DNA of 64,000 nt, taken from NCBI GenBank assembly GCA_964030475.1, contig CAXIPT010000001.1, forward strand, positions 5,321,652 to 5,385,651. The letters run 5' to 3'. Every line of letters starts with the position of its first letter. Positions within the stretch are counted from its first letter, which is position 1. Source of the DNA: Tethya wilhelma (taxonomy: Eukaryota > Porifera > Demospongiae > Tethyida > Tethyidae). The position numbers were made by a program, and so were the translations under genes. The notes beneath the pieces are model-generated. The model saw only the letters and a list, made by a program, of their open reading frames with translations, was not told the DNA's origin and searched no databases. Below are positions 1 through 11,037 of this stretch, in pieces.

Positions 1-40
1 TGTGTGTGTGTGTGTATGTGTGTGTGTGTGTGTGTGTGTG
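1..40. repeat. (TG)n microsatellite
   Basis: The window opens inside an almost pure TG dinucleotide run with one TA interruption. It is simple sequence with no coding content. Confidence 0.95.
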
Positions 41-410
41 TTATCACTAGGGATGGTTACTAGACAACCAGAGTCTTTGCTTTAGTAACCTACCAAGCTA
101 TGTTACAGAGAAGGTATGTAAATATGATGGTTGTTTCCTCATCTGATGCATATTATGCATATACATACGCAAAACATAGACTCACAAATGTATACAATTC
201 AACAGACATCATGCATGCACTGTGTTTAATCTAGTCGTTTTATATGGCAGTTCACTTGTTTATATTCCAATTTGAAATTAGAGTGTGTGCATGCATAGAC
301 TATCAATTAATTCAATATTTTATGTACACAACTGAAAGCGATACTGAGACAAGATAGCGGTTTTACTTAAGAACTGTATGCACTGATAACGATGTTGGTC
401 TCTCAAATAG

Positions 411-1773
411 GAACTCGAACAGTTGATAGAGCCTTTTGGGAGTATCTCACACTCAAAGGTTTTGAGGGAGACTCACAACAACAGTACCTCGACTGTTGTA
501 GCGTACGTAAGGTAAGAATGCATATAATTATATTTGACTGGAGCCATACATATCATTCATGCATGCATATGTGCTACATCGGTGTGTTTACTGAGACGGT
601 AAGTGAACGATTATGTAAACTTTCAAATTGAAGTTGTTGGTGTGCACGACTAAGTGATGCAAACATGGTGAAATTGTTTTCTAAAATTTATGCATAGGCC
701 ATTGACTTTAAAATCCACTTTTTTGGACACTCAGTGACTCAAAGTCAGTACCATTCCACTAGCATAGATATATCAGGTGCACTTTCAATTAAATTTTGTT
801 GGTGCATGATAATACATGACCAGTGAAAAGCTGCCTTGCTCATTGTAGTAAACTTTAGGGGACTTTTACTTTTGAGTTTGAAGCTTATTTGGAGGTTTGT
901 GGTTATAATTGTTGAGTGGCAGAGTACATACAATGGTCATGCACTGCACAGTGAACTGAGTGTTGGTTAACCCACTCCCAAGGGATTTTTTTTATACTGA
1001 AGTGAGATCTTTGTTTTTATTTGTTCATCTTCCTCTTTCACATCTCACAGGATGGAAAAGAAGAGCTCATGCAATTGGGTGATATCTTGCTTTCATGGAA
1101 ATCCCTATGATGGTATGCCCAATGTATTATTCTCAGTATTGTTAACATTTCAGTTTAATATGGTTTTATGTTGCCAGTTTTCACTTTTGACTCGCTCTCT
1201 ATTGTAAGAGATTCAGCATGGGTATTGTGGTCGTAGGTGAATCTATTCTAGAAACATTAGCATATTCATGATTCGTGCATGTGCCATTCTCTGCTTGGGA
1301 CATTGAATTTCCTCGTTCGTTTGAAGCATAGTTTGAAGAAAAGATCACATTGGCTGTGTTGGTTTTCAGATTGAAGTTTTGTAAACACATGTGCTTAGAG
1401 ACACCGTCAATGGTTGAATTATGCTCCTTTCTAGTTTACGCTACGCCTGGTGTTTTGCAAATTGTGCACCGTGGCACATAGTGTTTTTGATATTCTTTTT
1501 GTGTCATTTTCAACAAACGTTATCACTCTTCTACATCTGGCTAGGAATTGAAAGCATTACATTGCAATACTTAGACTAATACTGAGTGCCCTCGTTTTGT
1601 ACACCTGTGTTGTCTGAATTGACAAACTCTTACTGTCCCAACGCTTTTGTAACATCCCTTGTGTTTTTCTTTCCCAATTTAAAACAGGCTCTCAACTCTT
1701 GATCCAGTGCAACTATGCTGTTGCCGGAGAAGCGACTGACTCTGACTACATCATTGAAAACTTTGACACTTAG
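411..1773 (+). CDS. RBMS-like RNA-binding protein, last three exons (5' end outside window)
   Basis: Three exons read through in phase: 411-511 (acceptor aaatag, donor gtaaga), 1051-1112 (acceptor ctcacag, donor gtatgc) and 1688-1773 (acceptor aaaacag, stop TAG at 1771). The joined peptide begins ELEQLIEPFGSISHSKVLRE, continues VVAYVRMEKKSSC, then VISCFHGNPYDG and LLIQC. This is the layout of an RRM: an RNP2-side helix, an RNP1-like strand degenerate as VAYVRM, a second helix, and a last strand. The order and spacing resemble the second RRM of RBMS/ELAV-type proteins (known of the family: 'FGQVISTRILRD...GFARM'). The protein ends about 16 residues after the RRM, which is short for RBMS. RNA binding is inferred from the fold. 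The exact subfamily is uncertain and the upstream exons are not in view. Confidence 0.6.
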
Positions 1774-1998
1774 ATTTTTGCAATGGTTGATCTATCGGTG
1801 TTTGGTCGTTTCCACCAACCATTTTCTTTTGGTTATTTGTGACCCATATTCACTCCGCTTCTTATCATAATCATTGTTTTCATTATTTCCAATCTGTAAT
1901 GGTAATTGTGTTAGTCAACTGATTAATTATTGCCCCCTCAACAGCTATGATAACTTTGTTCAGTGAAGCATGTGCATTCAGTAGGTATTTTGCATAAT
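1774..1998. other. Intergenic, 3' flank of the RRM gene
   Basis: AT-rich sequence between the RRM-gene stop and the start of the duplicated FoxL2 unit. I see no ORF or repeat. Confidence 0.6.
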
Positions 1999-2241
1999 TT
2001 TTGTTTCATACTCAAATGCTATTCATCATGTTAACTTCATAATCATCTCAATTTAACTCCAGTAGATTTCTGAAAAGGAAAATGTGATTAATCATACTTT
2101 TTTTTCATCGTAATTATCAATACATATTGATCTCAACTGTGAATGCATTATGCATGGTATATCATTCGTGATCGTGTCCGCGCCGCCATGCGATATGCAT
2201 ATATGCGTGGGCGTCGTAACCACGATCTTCATTGAGAGCGG

Positions 2242-2250
2242 TATATAAAA
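2242..2250 (+). promoter_or_regulatory. TATA box of FoxL2-like copy 1
   Basis: tatataaaa lies 88 bp upstream of the ATG at 2338. Placed like this, transcription would start near 2270 and leave a 5' UTR of about 65 nt. This is inferred from position only. Confidence 0.5.
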
Positions 2251-2337
2251 TCGTTCACATTTTGCATCAAAATCAGTTGTGTTGTTGCATATTTTAAAGC
2301 AAAACATTTCCTCGATACTCGTAATAAAGGGCCTGCA

Positions 2338-3480
2338 ATGCCTGTTGCTGCCATTTCTGAGTCAGCAGATGAAAGTCACCAAGTTGGTGCGTCGACTGAA
2401 GGTCAATGTTTTCAAGGAGAGAATTGCGAAAGAGAAATCAGGATTGCACTAGAAAAATCTCTTGCCATGAGTAAAAATGCAAAGAGCACACCAGAGCCTG
2501 TTGCTACGGTTCCTGCAAGAGCAATAACTCTGAACAAAATCTACACCGATGATGGTGAAGACAAGATGAAACACGTGAAGCCTCCATATTCATACGTTGC
2601 ACTGATTTCAATGGCCGTCCAAGATTCACCCGAAAAGAGACTCACACTTAATGGTATCTATGACTACATTACCAAGAATTTCCCCTACTACAGAAACAGG
2701 GAGAATCAAGGTTGGCGCAACTCTATTAGACATAATTTATCTCTACATGAGTGCTTCATGAAGCTGCCTGCAAAAGGAGGGAAGAATGGGAAGAGTCACT
2801 ACTGGGTATTGGATCCCAACCATGAAGTCATCTTTGAAGAAGGTAACTATAGGAGGAGAAGAAGGAGGCCAGTTAAGAGAGTATCGTATTCTCCAGCGAG
2901 TCACTATTATGGAGCTGCAGCAACTTATTCCAGGTATCCTTACTATTCTCCTATGCCTGGCGACTATACCTCTGCAAGTTGCAGATCTGCCGCTGCATTG
3001 GGGATGAATGGCTGGCCACATATGGACCAATTGGGATCGTCTTCAATGTTTCCATCGGCATACTCTGCCCTACCTACCATGAACGGCAACCAGAGCAATA
3101 ACAATCCAATGTCTGTACTTCAGTCTCCGCTTGCTCCATCCCTCACTCGCAATGACATAGCATCAGCTTCTGCCATTGCAACTCCTTACAGCCAGTCGTA
3201 TTCCTCTTTCATGTATTCACCACGTGCCTCTGAAACTCCTCGAAGCAACACTAGCACCTCTGTTCCACTCATCACTCCATACCCCCCTCCATCCTTCTCC
3301 AGCTTGTCTTATCCTTCAACTGCTGCAGCTGTTGGTAGCGCAATGGGATCTGTGACACCTGACAGTGGAGCAGGAAAAATCCCTTTCTCAAATGGAACCT
3401 CCGGCCTCACTTCAATTTCTTCTCAAACAATGCCTTCGAGTCCAACTCCTCTTTGGCATCCACACGCTGTACAGGTCTAA
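2338..3480 (+). CDS. FoxL2: FoxL2-like forkhead transcription factor (copy 1)
   Basis: Single-exon 380-residue protein; start ATG, stop TAA. A forkhead (winged-helix) DNA-binding domain spans about residues 79-178: [14 protein letters not shown] at its start, the recognition-helix signature [16 protein letters not shown], and wing 2 ending HYWVLDPN. It is followed by [17 protein letters not shown]; the phrase FE(K/E)GNYRRRRR is typical of FoxL2, which is why I prefer that class, though FoxC/FoxL1 cannot be excluded without a tree. The N-terminal 78 residues and the Ser/Pro/Tyr-rich C-terminal half are low complexity, as expected of transactivation regions. It should act as a nuclear DNA-binding regulator. 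Intronless FoxL2 genes are also known in other animals. Confidence 0.85.
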   Translation: MPVAAISESADESHQVGASTEGQCFQGENCEREIRIALEKSLAMSKNAKSTPEPVATVPARAITLNKIYTDDGEDKMKHVKPPYSYVALISMAVQDSPEKRLTLNGIYDYITKNFPYYRNRENQGWRNSIRHNLSLHECFMKLPAKGGKNGKSHYWVLDPNHEVIFEEGNYRRRRRRPVKRVSYSPASHYYGAAATYSRYPYYSPMPGDYTSASCRSAAALGMNGWPHMDQLGSSSMFPSAYSALPTMNGNQSNNNPMSVLQSPLAPSLTRNDIASASAIATPYSQSYSSFMYSPRASETPRSNTSTSVPLITPYPPPSFSSLSYPSTAAAVGSAMGSVTPDSGAGKIPFSNGTSGLTSISSQTMPSSPTPLWHPHAVQV

Positions 3481-3823
3481 GCAACGTCAAGACAAATCCT
3501 CACACAGATGCGATTAAGAACTTAAAATCATCCGACATTAATATTCAGTAGCTGCATTATTCCGACAGATAACTACAATATTTTGTTTCATACTCAAATG
3601 CTATTCATCATGTTAACTTCATAATCATCTCAATTTAACTCCAGTAGATTTCTGAAAAGGAAAATGTGATTAATCATACTTTTTTTTCATCGTAATTATC
3701 AATACATATTGATCTCAACTGTGAATGCATTATGCATGGTATATCATTCGTGATCGTGTCCGCGCCGCCATGCGATATGCATATATGCGTGGGCGTCGTA
3801 ACCACGATCTTCATTGAGAGCGG

Positions 3824-3832
3824 TATATAAAA
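3824..3832 (+). promoter_or_regulatory. TATA box of FoxL2-like copy 2
   Basis: Same tatataaaa element as at 2242, displaced by 1,582 bp, 88 bp before the second ATG. If the duplication is real, both copies carry the same core promoter. Confidence 0.45.
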
Positions 3833-3919
3833 TCGTTCACATTTTGCATCAAAATCAGTTGTGTTGTTGCATATTTTAAAGCAAAACATTTCCTCGATAC
3901 TCGTAATAAAGGGCCTGCA

Positions 3920-5062
3920 ATGCCTGTTGCTGCCATTTCTGAGTCAGCAGATGAAAGTCACCAAGTTGGTGCGTCGACTGAAGGTCAATGTTTTCAAGGA
4001 GAGAATTGCGAAAGAGAAATCAGGATTGCACTAGAAAAATCTCTTGCCATGAGTAAAAATGCAAAGAGCACACCAGAGCCTGTTGCTACGGTTCCTGCAA
4101 GAGCAATAACTCTGAACAAAATCTACACCGATGATGGTGAAGACAAGATGAAACACGTGAAGCCTCCATATTCATACGTTGCACTGATTTCAATGGCCGT
4201 CCAAGATTCACCCGAAAAGAGACTCACACTTAATGGTATCTATGACTACATTACCAAGAATTTCCCCTACTACAGAAACAGGGAGAATCAAGGTTGGCGC
4301 AACTCTATTAGACATAATTTATCTCTACATGAGTGCTTCATGAAGCTGCCTGCAAAAGGAGGGAAGAATGGGAAGAGTCACTACTGGGTATTGGATCCCA
4401 ACCATGAAGTCATCTTTGAAGAAGGTAACTATAGGAGGAGAAGAAGGAGGCCAGTTAAGAGAGTATCGTATTCTCCAGCGAGTCACTATTATGGAGCTGC
4501 AGCAACTTATTCCAGGTATCCTTACTATTCTCCTATGCCTGGCGACTATACCTCTGCAAGTTGCAGATCTGCCGCTGCATTGGGGATGAATGGCTGGCCA
4601 CATATGGACCAATTGGGATCGTCTTCAATGTTTCCATCGGCATACTCTGCCCTACCTACCATGAACGGCAACCAGAGCAATAACAATCCAATGTCTGTAC
4701 TTCAGTCTCCGCTTGCTCCATCCCTCACTCGCAATGACATAGCATCAGCTTCTGCCATTGCAACTCCTTACAGCCAGTCGTATTCCTCTTTCATGTATTC
4801 ACCACGTGCCTCTGAAACTCCTCGAAGCAACACTAGCACCTCTGTTCCACTCATCACTCCATACCCCCCTCCATCCTTCTCCAGCTTGTCTTATCCTTCA
4901 ACTGCTGCAGCTGTTGGTAGCGCAATGGGATCTGTGACACCTGACAGTGGAGCAGGAAAAATCCCTTTCTCAAATGGAACCTCCGGCCTCACTTCAATTT
5001 CTTCTCAAACAATGCCTTCGAGTCCAACTCCTCTTTGGCATCCACACGCTGTACAGGTCTAA
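3920..5062 (+). CDS. FoxL2: FoxL2-like forkhead transcription factor (copy 2, identical protein)
   Basis: The 380 residues are identical to copy 1, so every domain statement for copy 1 applies. No silent changes were noticed in the codons compared. With no divergence at coding, promoter or 3' positions, this is either a very young duplicate or the same locus assembled twice. The distal flanks differ: copy 1 is preceded by the RRM-gene flank, and copy 2 is followed by a unique AT-rich intergenic stretch. Confidence 0.6.
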   Translation: MPVAAISESADESHQVGASTEGQCFQGENCEREIRIALEKSLAMSKNAKSTPEPVATVPARAITLNKIYTDDGEDKMKHVKPPYSYVALISMAVQDSPEKRLTLNGIYDYITKNFPYYRNRENQGWRNSIRHNLSLHECFMKLPAKGGKNGKSHYWVLDPNHEVIFEEGNYRRRRRRPVKRVSYSPASHYYGAAATYSRYPYYSPMPGDYTSASCRSAAALGMNGWPHMDQLGSSSMFPSAYSALPTMNGNQSNNNPMSVLQSPLAPSLTRNDIASASAIATPYSQSYSSFMYSPRASETPRSNTSTSVPLITPYPPPSFSSLSYPSTAAAVGSAMGSVTPDSGAGKIPFSNGTSGLTSISSQTMPSSPTPLWHPHAVQV

Positions 5063-5162
5063 GCAACGTCAAGACAAATCCTCACACAGATGCGATTAAG
5101 AACTTAAAATCATCCGACATTAATATTCAGTAGCTGCATTATTCCGACAGATAACTACAATA

Positions 5163-7079
5163 TCCCCAGTTTATAAACACGACCTCCCGAGAATGCAACA
5201 ATACATCACTTTATTTTTATAACCTACTTTCACTAAACTGGACAGCATTGACAGTATATGGTTTCATGCATGTATACTAAATTCATGAACACTTTTTGGT
5301 TAGTTAAAAATTATTCTAGAGTCTCCAAACAATAGCTAACTATCATATATTATTGCAACTGTTGTATTTTTGTTGTTGTTATAGCCACCAGTATTAGTTT
5401 ACAAATTTCTTTTTCTTGAAGTTTCTCCAACATCATTTTTTTGGGTTAATTTACGTCATATCTGTTGGGTTCATTGTTAAAAATTCATAATAAATATATT
5501 TCTCACAAGTGCCATGGAGTGGATGGATTGGCAAAAATAGTAATGATATAATAGCTATACCAGCTGCATCTTCACTATAGTCTAGACATAAAATGACCAT
5601 GGGACTCGTTCTTTGTTTGGATGTTAACATGAGCTGTAGTCATTGTGGTGGTATATATTAAACTTAGTTTTTAAGTTGCTATGGTGATGTTCATGCCGAT
5701 AATAAGCAGACAAAACATTTCCAAGCTACACTCAAAGATTAAGTGATAAATCAGTTATTACTGCGTGACAATTGCTATTGGTACTCAGTTACAGGTAGCA
5801 ATAACCTCATGGCCTAGGTATGATCAGCATATGCACACCTCATTCTAGTGAATGATAATGTGGATTCTTTTCATTACATGTGTGTAACAGTGTGTTGAAA
5901 TAATGTGAACTTCATAACAAAAATAACCCTGGATTTTTGTCGTATAAAGTTCTGTTTAACTTAGGATCATACCATAATACCGTTCACATCCTCAGGTTCT
6001 CATGCAGGCCTAGAACATATGCTCAACTACTTGTACTATCAATATACAAGTAAATTCTTTGTTGAATCGGTGAGTCTGTGACATGACCACTATACTCCTC
6101 AGTGATTATAGTGATTGGCAGTTCCTATATATAGTACTGACTCCTATAATGATCAATGTAAATGATTATTCCATTGTTTACTCTGTGCATATCTATTAAT
6201 AGCAACAATCCTAGAGTCTAGTCACAATGTCTGTTCAATCAAACCACAGTCTTGGCCACTTGTGGTCATGTGATGCATGATGTTGCCATGGAAACTCTAT
6301 TTTTAATCGTGAAAAAGTGGGGTGATGAGCTGATGGGAGTATATAGGGATTGTGTCTTGTTTTTGTGGTAGGTTCTCAAGCACACATATTACAATATCCA
6401 GTGTTTTCTTACACTCCCTGATAATAATAATTTATTGTCGTAAACTAAAAACATGAATGTGCGTGATGTTCATACGTGGGTACAATGATGTACGTGTCCA
6501 CACATGCATGTTTAATTATTGCAAAATATAGAATGAATTTAAGAATAATTATTGCTGAGAAAATTGTGCAGAAACAAAAATACATAATAACTATGGCTAA
6601 TAAAGATCATAAAGTGCTTGCAAAAAAATTTGCATACATCTGCATGGTGCACGATCGAGTTAAAAATGGGTGGTGGATGTAACATTAATAATTATGTGTG
6701 TATGACTGTATGAGATTGTGTGTGACTGTATTGTGTATGTGAGCATAAAATTATGTGCATGTGTCAGTAAAAGTTGTGAGGTGAAAGCAGTTGTGATGCA
6801 TGTGCAAAATTAATGATGGTTACAGTATGGGTACATAGGCACAACTGGTATATAGCTAGTGTGGACAGTATAGACTTAGCATTCTATTATTATCTCCATG
6901 GGAGTCACATTGGGTGTGGATGCTAGTACTCTTGGTGTATGTGGTTAATGATAGCGCACAGGACTAACAAACTAATTCAAAACACAAACTGAAACTCTTG
7001 CCACAGTAAAACTCTCCCTGTTCTCACATAATAATTTATGACATCAACACCAAAACAAAAACTGTTGAGAGAAAACTCA
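5163..7079. other. Intergenic region
   Basis: About 1.9 kb of AT-rich sequence. Only short chance ORFs are present (for example 6476-6682), with no family resemblance and no splice-consistent exons that I could find. 6700-6800 has a TGTG/TGCA-rich stretch. Confidence 0.6.
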
Positions 7080-8665
7080 TTATCTCTTCTTGGCCCACTT
7101 TAAATCATCCACCCGTGGCTTGTATCCCGTCACTTTCTCAATCACCCATTCCAACTTTGTCCAAAATCCTAAAACTTCCAGGGGATAGTTACACCATCCG
7201 GTTGTGATGCAGAAGTAGGTCTCGTGTGGTGCTACATGGTGGATACGGTGATGCTTACGAGGGAGGATGAGGTGAAATCGTTGCAGCTGTTCCACCACCC
7301 AAGGTAGCGGCTGATAGGTGTGAGACCACTTGTGAAACTGATTGGTGAAAGTCACAAACAGTCCAAGGCTCAATAAGTAACAGTACGTGAGGGACCAATC
7401 GTGTAGCTCTTGCGGCGTTTGCGTGTACATCAGACAGCAGAAGATGACCAGGAAGGGAAGGGTGATTAGACAGTTGTCTCCGTTGGCTTCGATGAAGTCG
7501 TGTCTGGTGATGGCCAGGGGGTCGATGTGGTGCTCACGGAACGGACGAATGAATGACTGGAATACAAGTGAAATTTGAAAGTGCAATTGAGGTGTATATT
7601 GGAGTATGTTGGGTGTGCATGTGTGGTGTGGTAATTTGATTAGGAAAAATATTTCCTTCAATGTTAGAAAAAATTTCACCCTACATTGCACACAATTACA
7701 CACAACTAATATGATTACACTGCAATGTTTACTTACTCAAGCAGCTAGTACTGTGGCACACACCCACCTACCTTTCCGAACACTGGCATCTCAACATTGC
7801 CGTAACTGTCCGCTCCCCAGTGCACTAGACCAGAGAAGAAGTCAGCAGACAACATACCTAGGACTGCATAGAGAGAGTGGGGCAACATTGATCTTACAAC
7901 AGTCAACAATGCACGCCACACACATATAGCACACAAATTAACACAGTGCCCACATACTGCCTGCCTATAACTGAGGGGTGTGAGAAGACACAGAGTCTAA
8001 CATGATTAATTTTAAATCTGATTAGCATAGGTCCCATCACCAACACATTATCCTAATCTACACTCACTCAAAACCCGCATGGCTGGCAAGACTGACATCA
8101 CAGCAATCATCCCTGTTGCGTATATTGCTAGAGATGCAAATAGCAGGTGTATCAAGAATTGGTACTATCATAATTATTATCAATCTCAGAGTGAACATCC
8201 CAGTTTCAACTCCATTGGGATTTTCTACACCCATTTTCAATGAAAAGATAGCTTGAAACTTGAAGCTGCTTAATTAGGTACAATTTATGGTTCTAAAACC
8301 CCAAAACACTATAATGTCTTCCTTTCACCTGGTGCTTTTTTTTTCTTTTTCTATTTTTTCTTTTATTAATGGGGGTATACAGTAGTCATAGTGACCCTCC
8401 TTACCAAATGTATCCACACTATCCTCAACTTACATGCACTGAGTCCAATACTGAGATAACTCTGAGAACCAAGGTACAATGTGAACTTGAGTGCCACCAC
8501 ATTGAGTACAAGAGAGGCAAATATACTTGTGTACTCCAAATAGCGTTTACCTACATGGAACCATAATAAGATTAAGTAAAAAACTAAACACACTGTCATA
8601 ACTCTCTCAGCTATCTTTACTAAGTTGTAATAAGCCTCATTACCCTCACTATAAACAGCCACATC
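7080..8665 (-). CDS. PEDS1: Plasmanylethanolamine desaturase (PEDS1/TMEM189, Kua family), first exon not found
   Basis: Exons on the minus strand, all phase-consistent: 8665-8551, 8127-8068, 7863-7772, 7556-7080 (stop). The product makes the vinyl-ether bond of plasmalogens in the ER membrane. Family hallmarks are clear: SADFFSGLVHWGADSYGNVE, FIRPFREHHIDP, ITRHDFIEANGDNC, the di-iron histidine motifs HKWSHT and HHRIHHVAPHE, and C-terminal DDLKWAKK. Two hydrophobic membrane segments precede SADFFSG. About 247 residues are visible against about 270 in vertebrates. In-frame stop TAG lies just before 8665 at a good acceptor (atttag), so an upstream exon holding the true ATG must exist, probably in 8.7-9.3 kb; I could not identify it. 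Confidence 0.92.
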
Positions 8666-8699
8666 CTAAATTATTGTGTACTGTGATACTATGTGAGTG

Positions 8700-8736
<37 letters not shown>

Positions 8737-9781
8737 GTGCATGAATACAGTGCATAAAACTTCTATTGTTGTGCCTCCTTTCAATTAGAAAAGATTTACT
8801 CTTGTTTGTTACAATGTACCTGCGCATGTACAAGTACATCCTTGTAGTACAAGTGTAGTTAACATGGACTGCAGGATAGATATGGAGTCATGGCAAAAAT
8901 TGGCATATCATTATGGTCATGTGCACATGCACAACATGTCTTTAATTGTGTCCCTGTGTTTAGCCCAAATTCCATTCATAATTGCTGACAGGACATTAAT
9001 TTTATTGCTTTTGGAGCTTATTATAGGATGTTTGCTTTGCTAAAGAGAGAGGAAATGCTTCGTATGGCCTCTGTACCATTTGGTCACACACAAAACTAGT
9101 AGTGATGCACACTGTCACACATGTAGTTCCTTCGTCCACCAATAAGACTGAAAGCCACACTGATAGTGATCGCACACTACAGCACCATAATTTGGGCAGT
9201 TATTCACCCCCAACTGTTTGTACCATAGATTATTATTATATAATTATCTGTTTGTACTAATTTTCCTTGAACAAACTAAAGGTGTAGTATCCCTCCATCG
9301 AATTTGAAACTATTGACAATTTGTGGTATAATTTAATGTCTATTGGCTCCAATAATAACCCTCAGTGCAGCAAATACCATGTACCACACTACCAGTGCTG
9401 ATCTATTTTCGCTCCGCCCCTCGGACTCATTGCACGCACTAACCTCTTGTGTACCCACTGGCAAGCTCCTTGGCCGCAGCGTTGTTTTTGCCCCATTTCG
9501 GCCCTTCGTTGTGTATCTTGTCGAACTCTGCTGCTCGCTCAGGACATTCCATCTTCAGTACGTCTCGGAGACAAAGGTAACCTATGCTGGCTAATTGCCA
9601 ATCGATTAATGAGATTCACAGATCCACGTATGACCATTGTACAATATACTTGTACTTACATACATAGAATGGGGTGGGGTGATTTTGAAATCTCCACGTG
9701 GTGGAGGGTATACCACAGCTGTGAATAACTTCACACCACACTATTTCTACTTGTATGGAATTCACCCTTTGAAGCTGTGGA
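8666..9781. other. Gap between PEDS1 and MRRF with a (TG)n run
   Basis: Holds a TG microsatellite near 8702-8731 and should hold the missing PEDS1 first exon and the promoters of both divergent genes. The ORFs at 9343-9594 and 9447-9728 have no recognisable content and probably are chance. Confidence 0.5.
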
Positions 9782-10930
9782 ATGACATCAGTATTGTGGA
9801 GGGCACTCATCAGACCTGGTAGTGTGACCACTGCACTACTGAGCCGGTCAACAGCACCTGCTGCCAGTTACGATTCCCACCACTTGTACTTGTGGCCGAC
9901 CTCCAATGCCGGTGTTAGGAGTTATGCCAAAAAAGGTATTTGCTATTTTATAGTACATGTATAGGATATGATTGGATCCATCTGTGTGACTAATCATTTG
10001 CTTTCCTTCCAGCAAAGAAATCACAACAAACCCTCAGCGAGGAAGACCGTGATGTCATTGACTTGTCCAAGATAGAGTCGTCAATGGAGGCATCAACTAA
10101 TGCTCTTAAATATGAATACACCAATACCATTATCACACGCATCACACCAGGTATGCCCTGAATGGAGTGAGGATTGTATGTACATGTGATATTGTATTAC
10201 TTTGTTGTTGTCGAATCCAAACGTAATACGTATAATGTGCTGCAGCATCACTGGACAGGGTCAGTGTGGAGGTTGATGGTCAGAGCTTCATGTTGAAGCA
10301 AGTGGCTCAGATCGGCATGCCCAACCCACAAACCATCACCATTGACATGACATCATATCCACAAGTACGTACACCGACTGACTGACATGTAGTGCATGCA
10401 TTATTATGATTCTAGGTGTTTATTGACACTAGCTACCCATGCTTTGTACTGTAGGCAATGGAGACAGTCACGAGTGCTATCAGAGCTAGTGATTTGAACC
10501 TCAATCCCATACCAGACAAAAATATCGTCAAGGTCCCTATTCCAAAGTTAGTGCTGGCAACACCGTGGTTGAAGATTGACTTCTAAAATGCATTGTGTAA
10601 ATTTGTACCCTTCAGAATGACCAAGGAACTTCGAGAGCGTCTTGCCAAGCTAGCTAAAAGTCACGCAGAGAAGGCTAAAGTGGGGGTCAGGAAAGTCAGA
10701 CAGAAAGCTCTGAGTGACTTGAAAAAGAAAGACAGTGTCTCAAAGGATGCAGTTCATAGACTGGAAAAACATGTATGCCAACTTTTAGTACGAGTTATGC
10801 TTGGGTCTTGCACTGGTGATAAAAATCAATGTTGTATACACACATACAGGTTCAGCAGTTGACAGACAGCCATACAGACAAGATTGACGAACTTCTTAAA
10901 GCAAAAACCTCTGAACTGATGAAAAGCTGA
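9782..10930 (+). CDS. MRRF: Mitochondrial ribosome-recycling factor
   Basis: Six phase-consistent exons: 9782-9935, 10013-10150, 10246-10364, 10455-10546, 10616-10772, 10850-10930, giving 246 residues. The first exon encodes an Arg/Ser/Ala-rich, acid-poor leader (MTSVLWRALIRPGSVTTALL) like a mitochondrial import signal, ending RSYAKK. The RRF fold then follows: helix IDLSKIESSMEAS, domain II (VEVDGQSFMLKQVAQI...TITIDM), and the three-helix-bundle signature MTKELRERLAKLAKSHAEKA, VRKVRQKALSDLKKK, ending with IDELLKAKTSELMKS. RRF splits post-termination ribosomes with EF-G2. Its stop lies 107 bp from the convergent CENP-N stop. Confidence 0.95.
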
Positions 10931-11037
10931 TGTTGACAAAAAAAAAATGCAGTGTCACAAATTATACAGATCTGAATGAGAGAATGCCATGTACAAACAA
11001 ACACACACAAACACAAACGCACATAATTGTGAAGATT

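Larger units (their letters stand above)
1999..5162. repeat. Apparently perfect head-to-tail tandem duplication, 2 x 1,582 bp
   Basis: The unit at 1999-3580 recurs at 3581-5162 with a constant offset of 1,582 bp. I found no difference in the parts compared, and the two encoded 380-residue proteins are identical. Each unit holds about 340 bp of promoter and 5' UTR, the whole intronless CDS and about 100 bp of 3' flank. The junction falls where a 3' flank (aactacaata) runs straight into the 5' start (ttttgtttca). It is either a very recent unequal duplication or an assembly error. Confidence 0.9.

Noticed and set aside
392..631. 79-codon ORF resembling a Rap-GAP start (GTRTVDRAFWEYL)
   Set aside because: Another frame of the same exon splices in phase with two downstream exons into an RRM, which explains the sequence better.
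2743..3030. Antisense and second-frame ORFs within both FoxL2-like copies
   Set aside because: Shadows of the forkhead CDS, with no family features.
7606..7929. 107-codon plus-strand ORF over PEDS1
   Set aside because: It lies antisense to PEDS1 exons and an intron and has no recognisable content.
9343..9728. Possible upstream exon of MRRF or first exon of PEDS1
   Set aside because: The peptides match neither leader, and no splice pair in the right phase was found.
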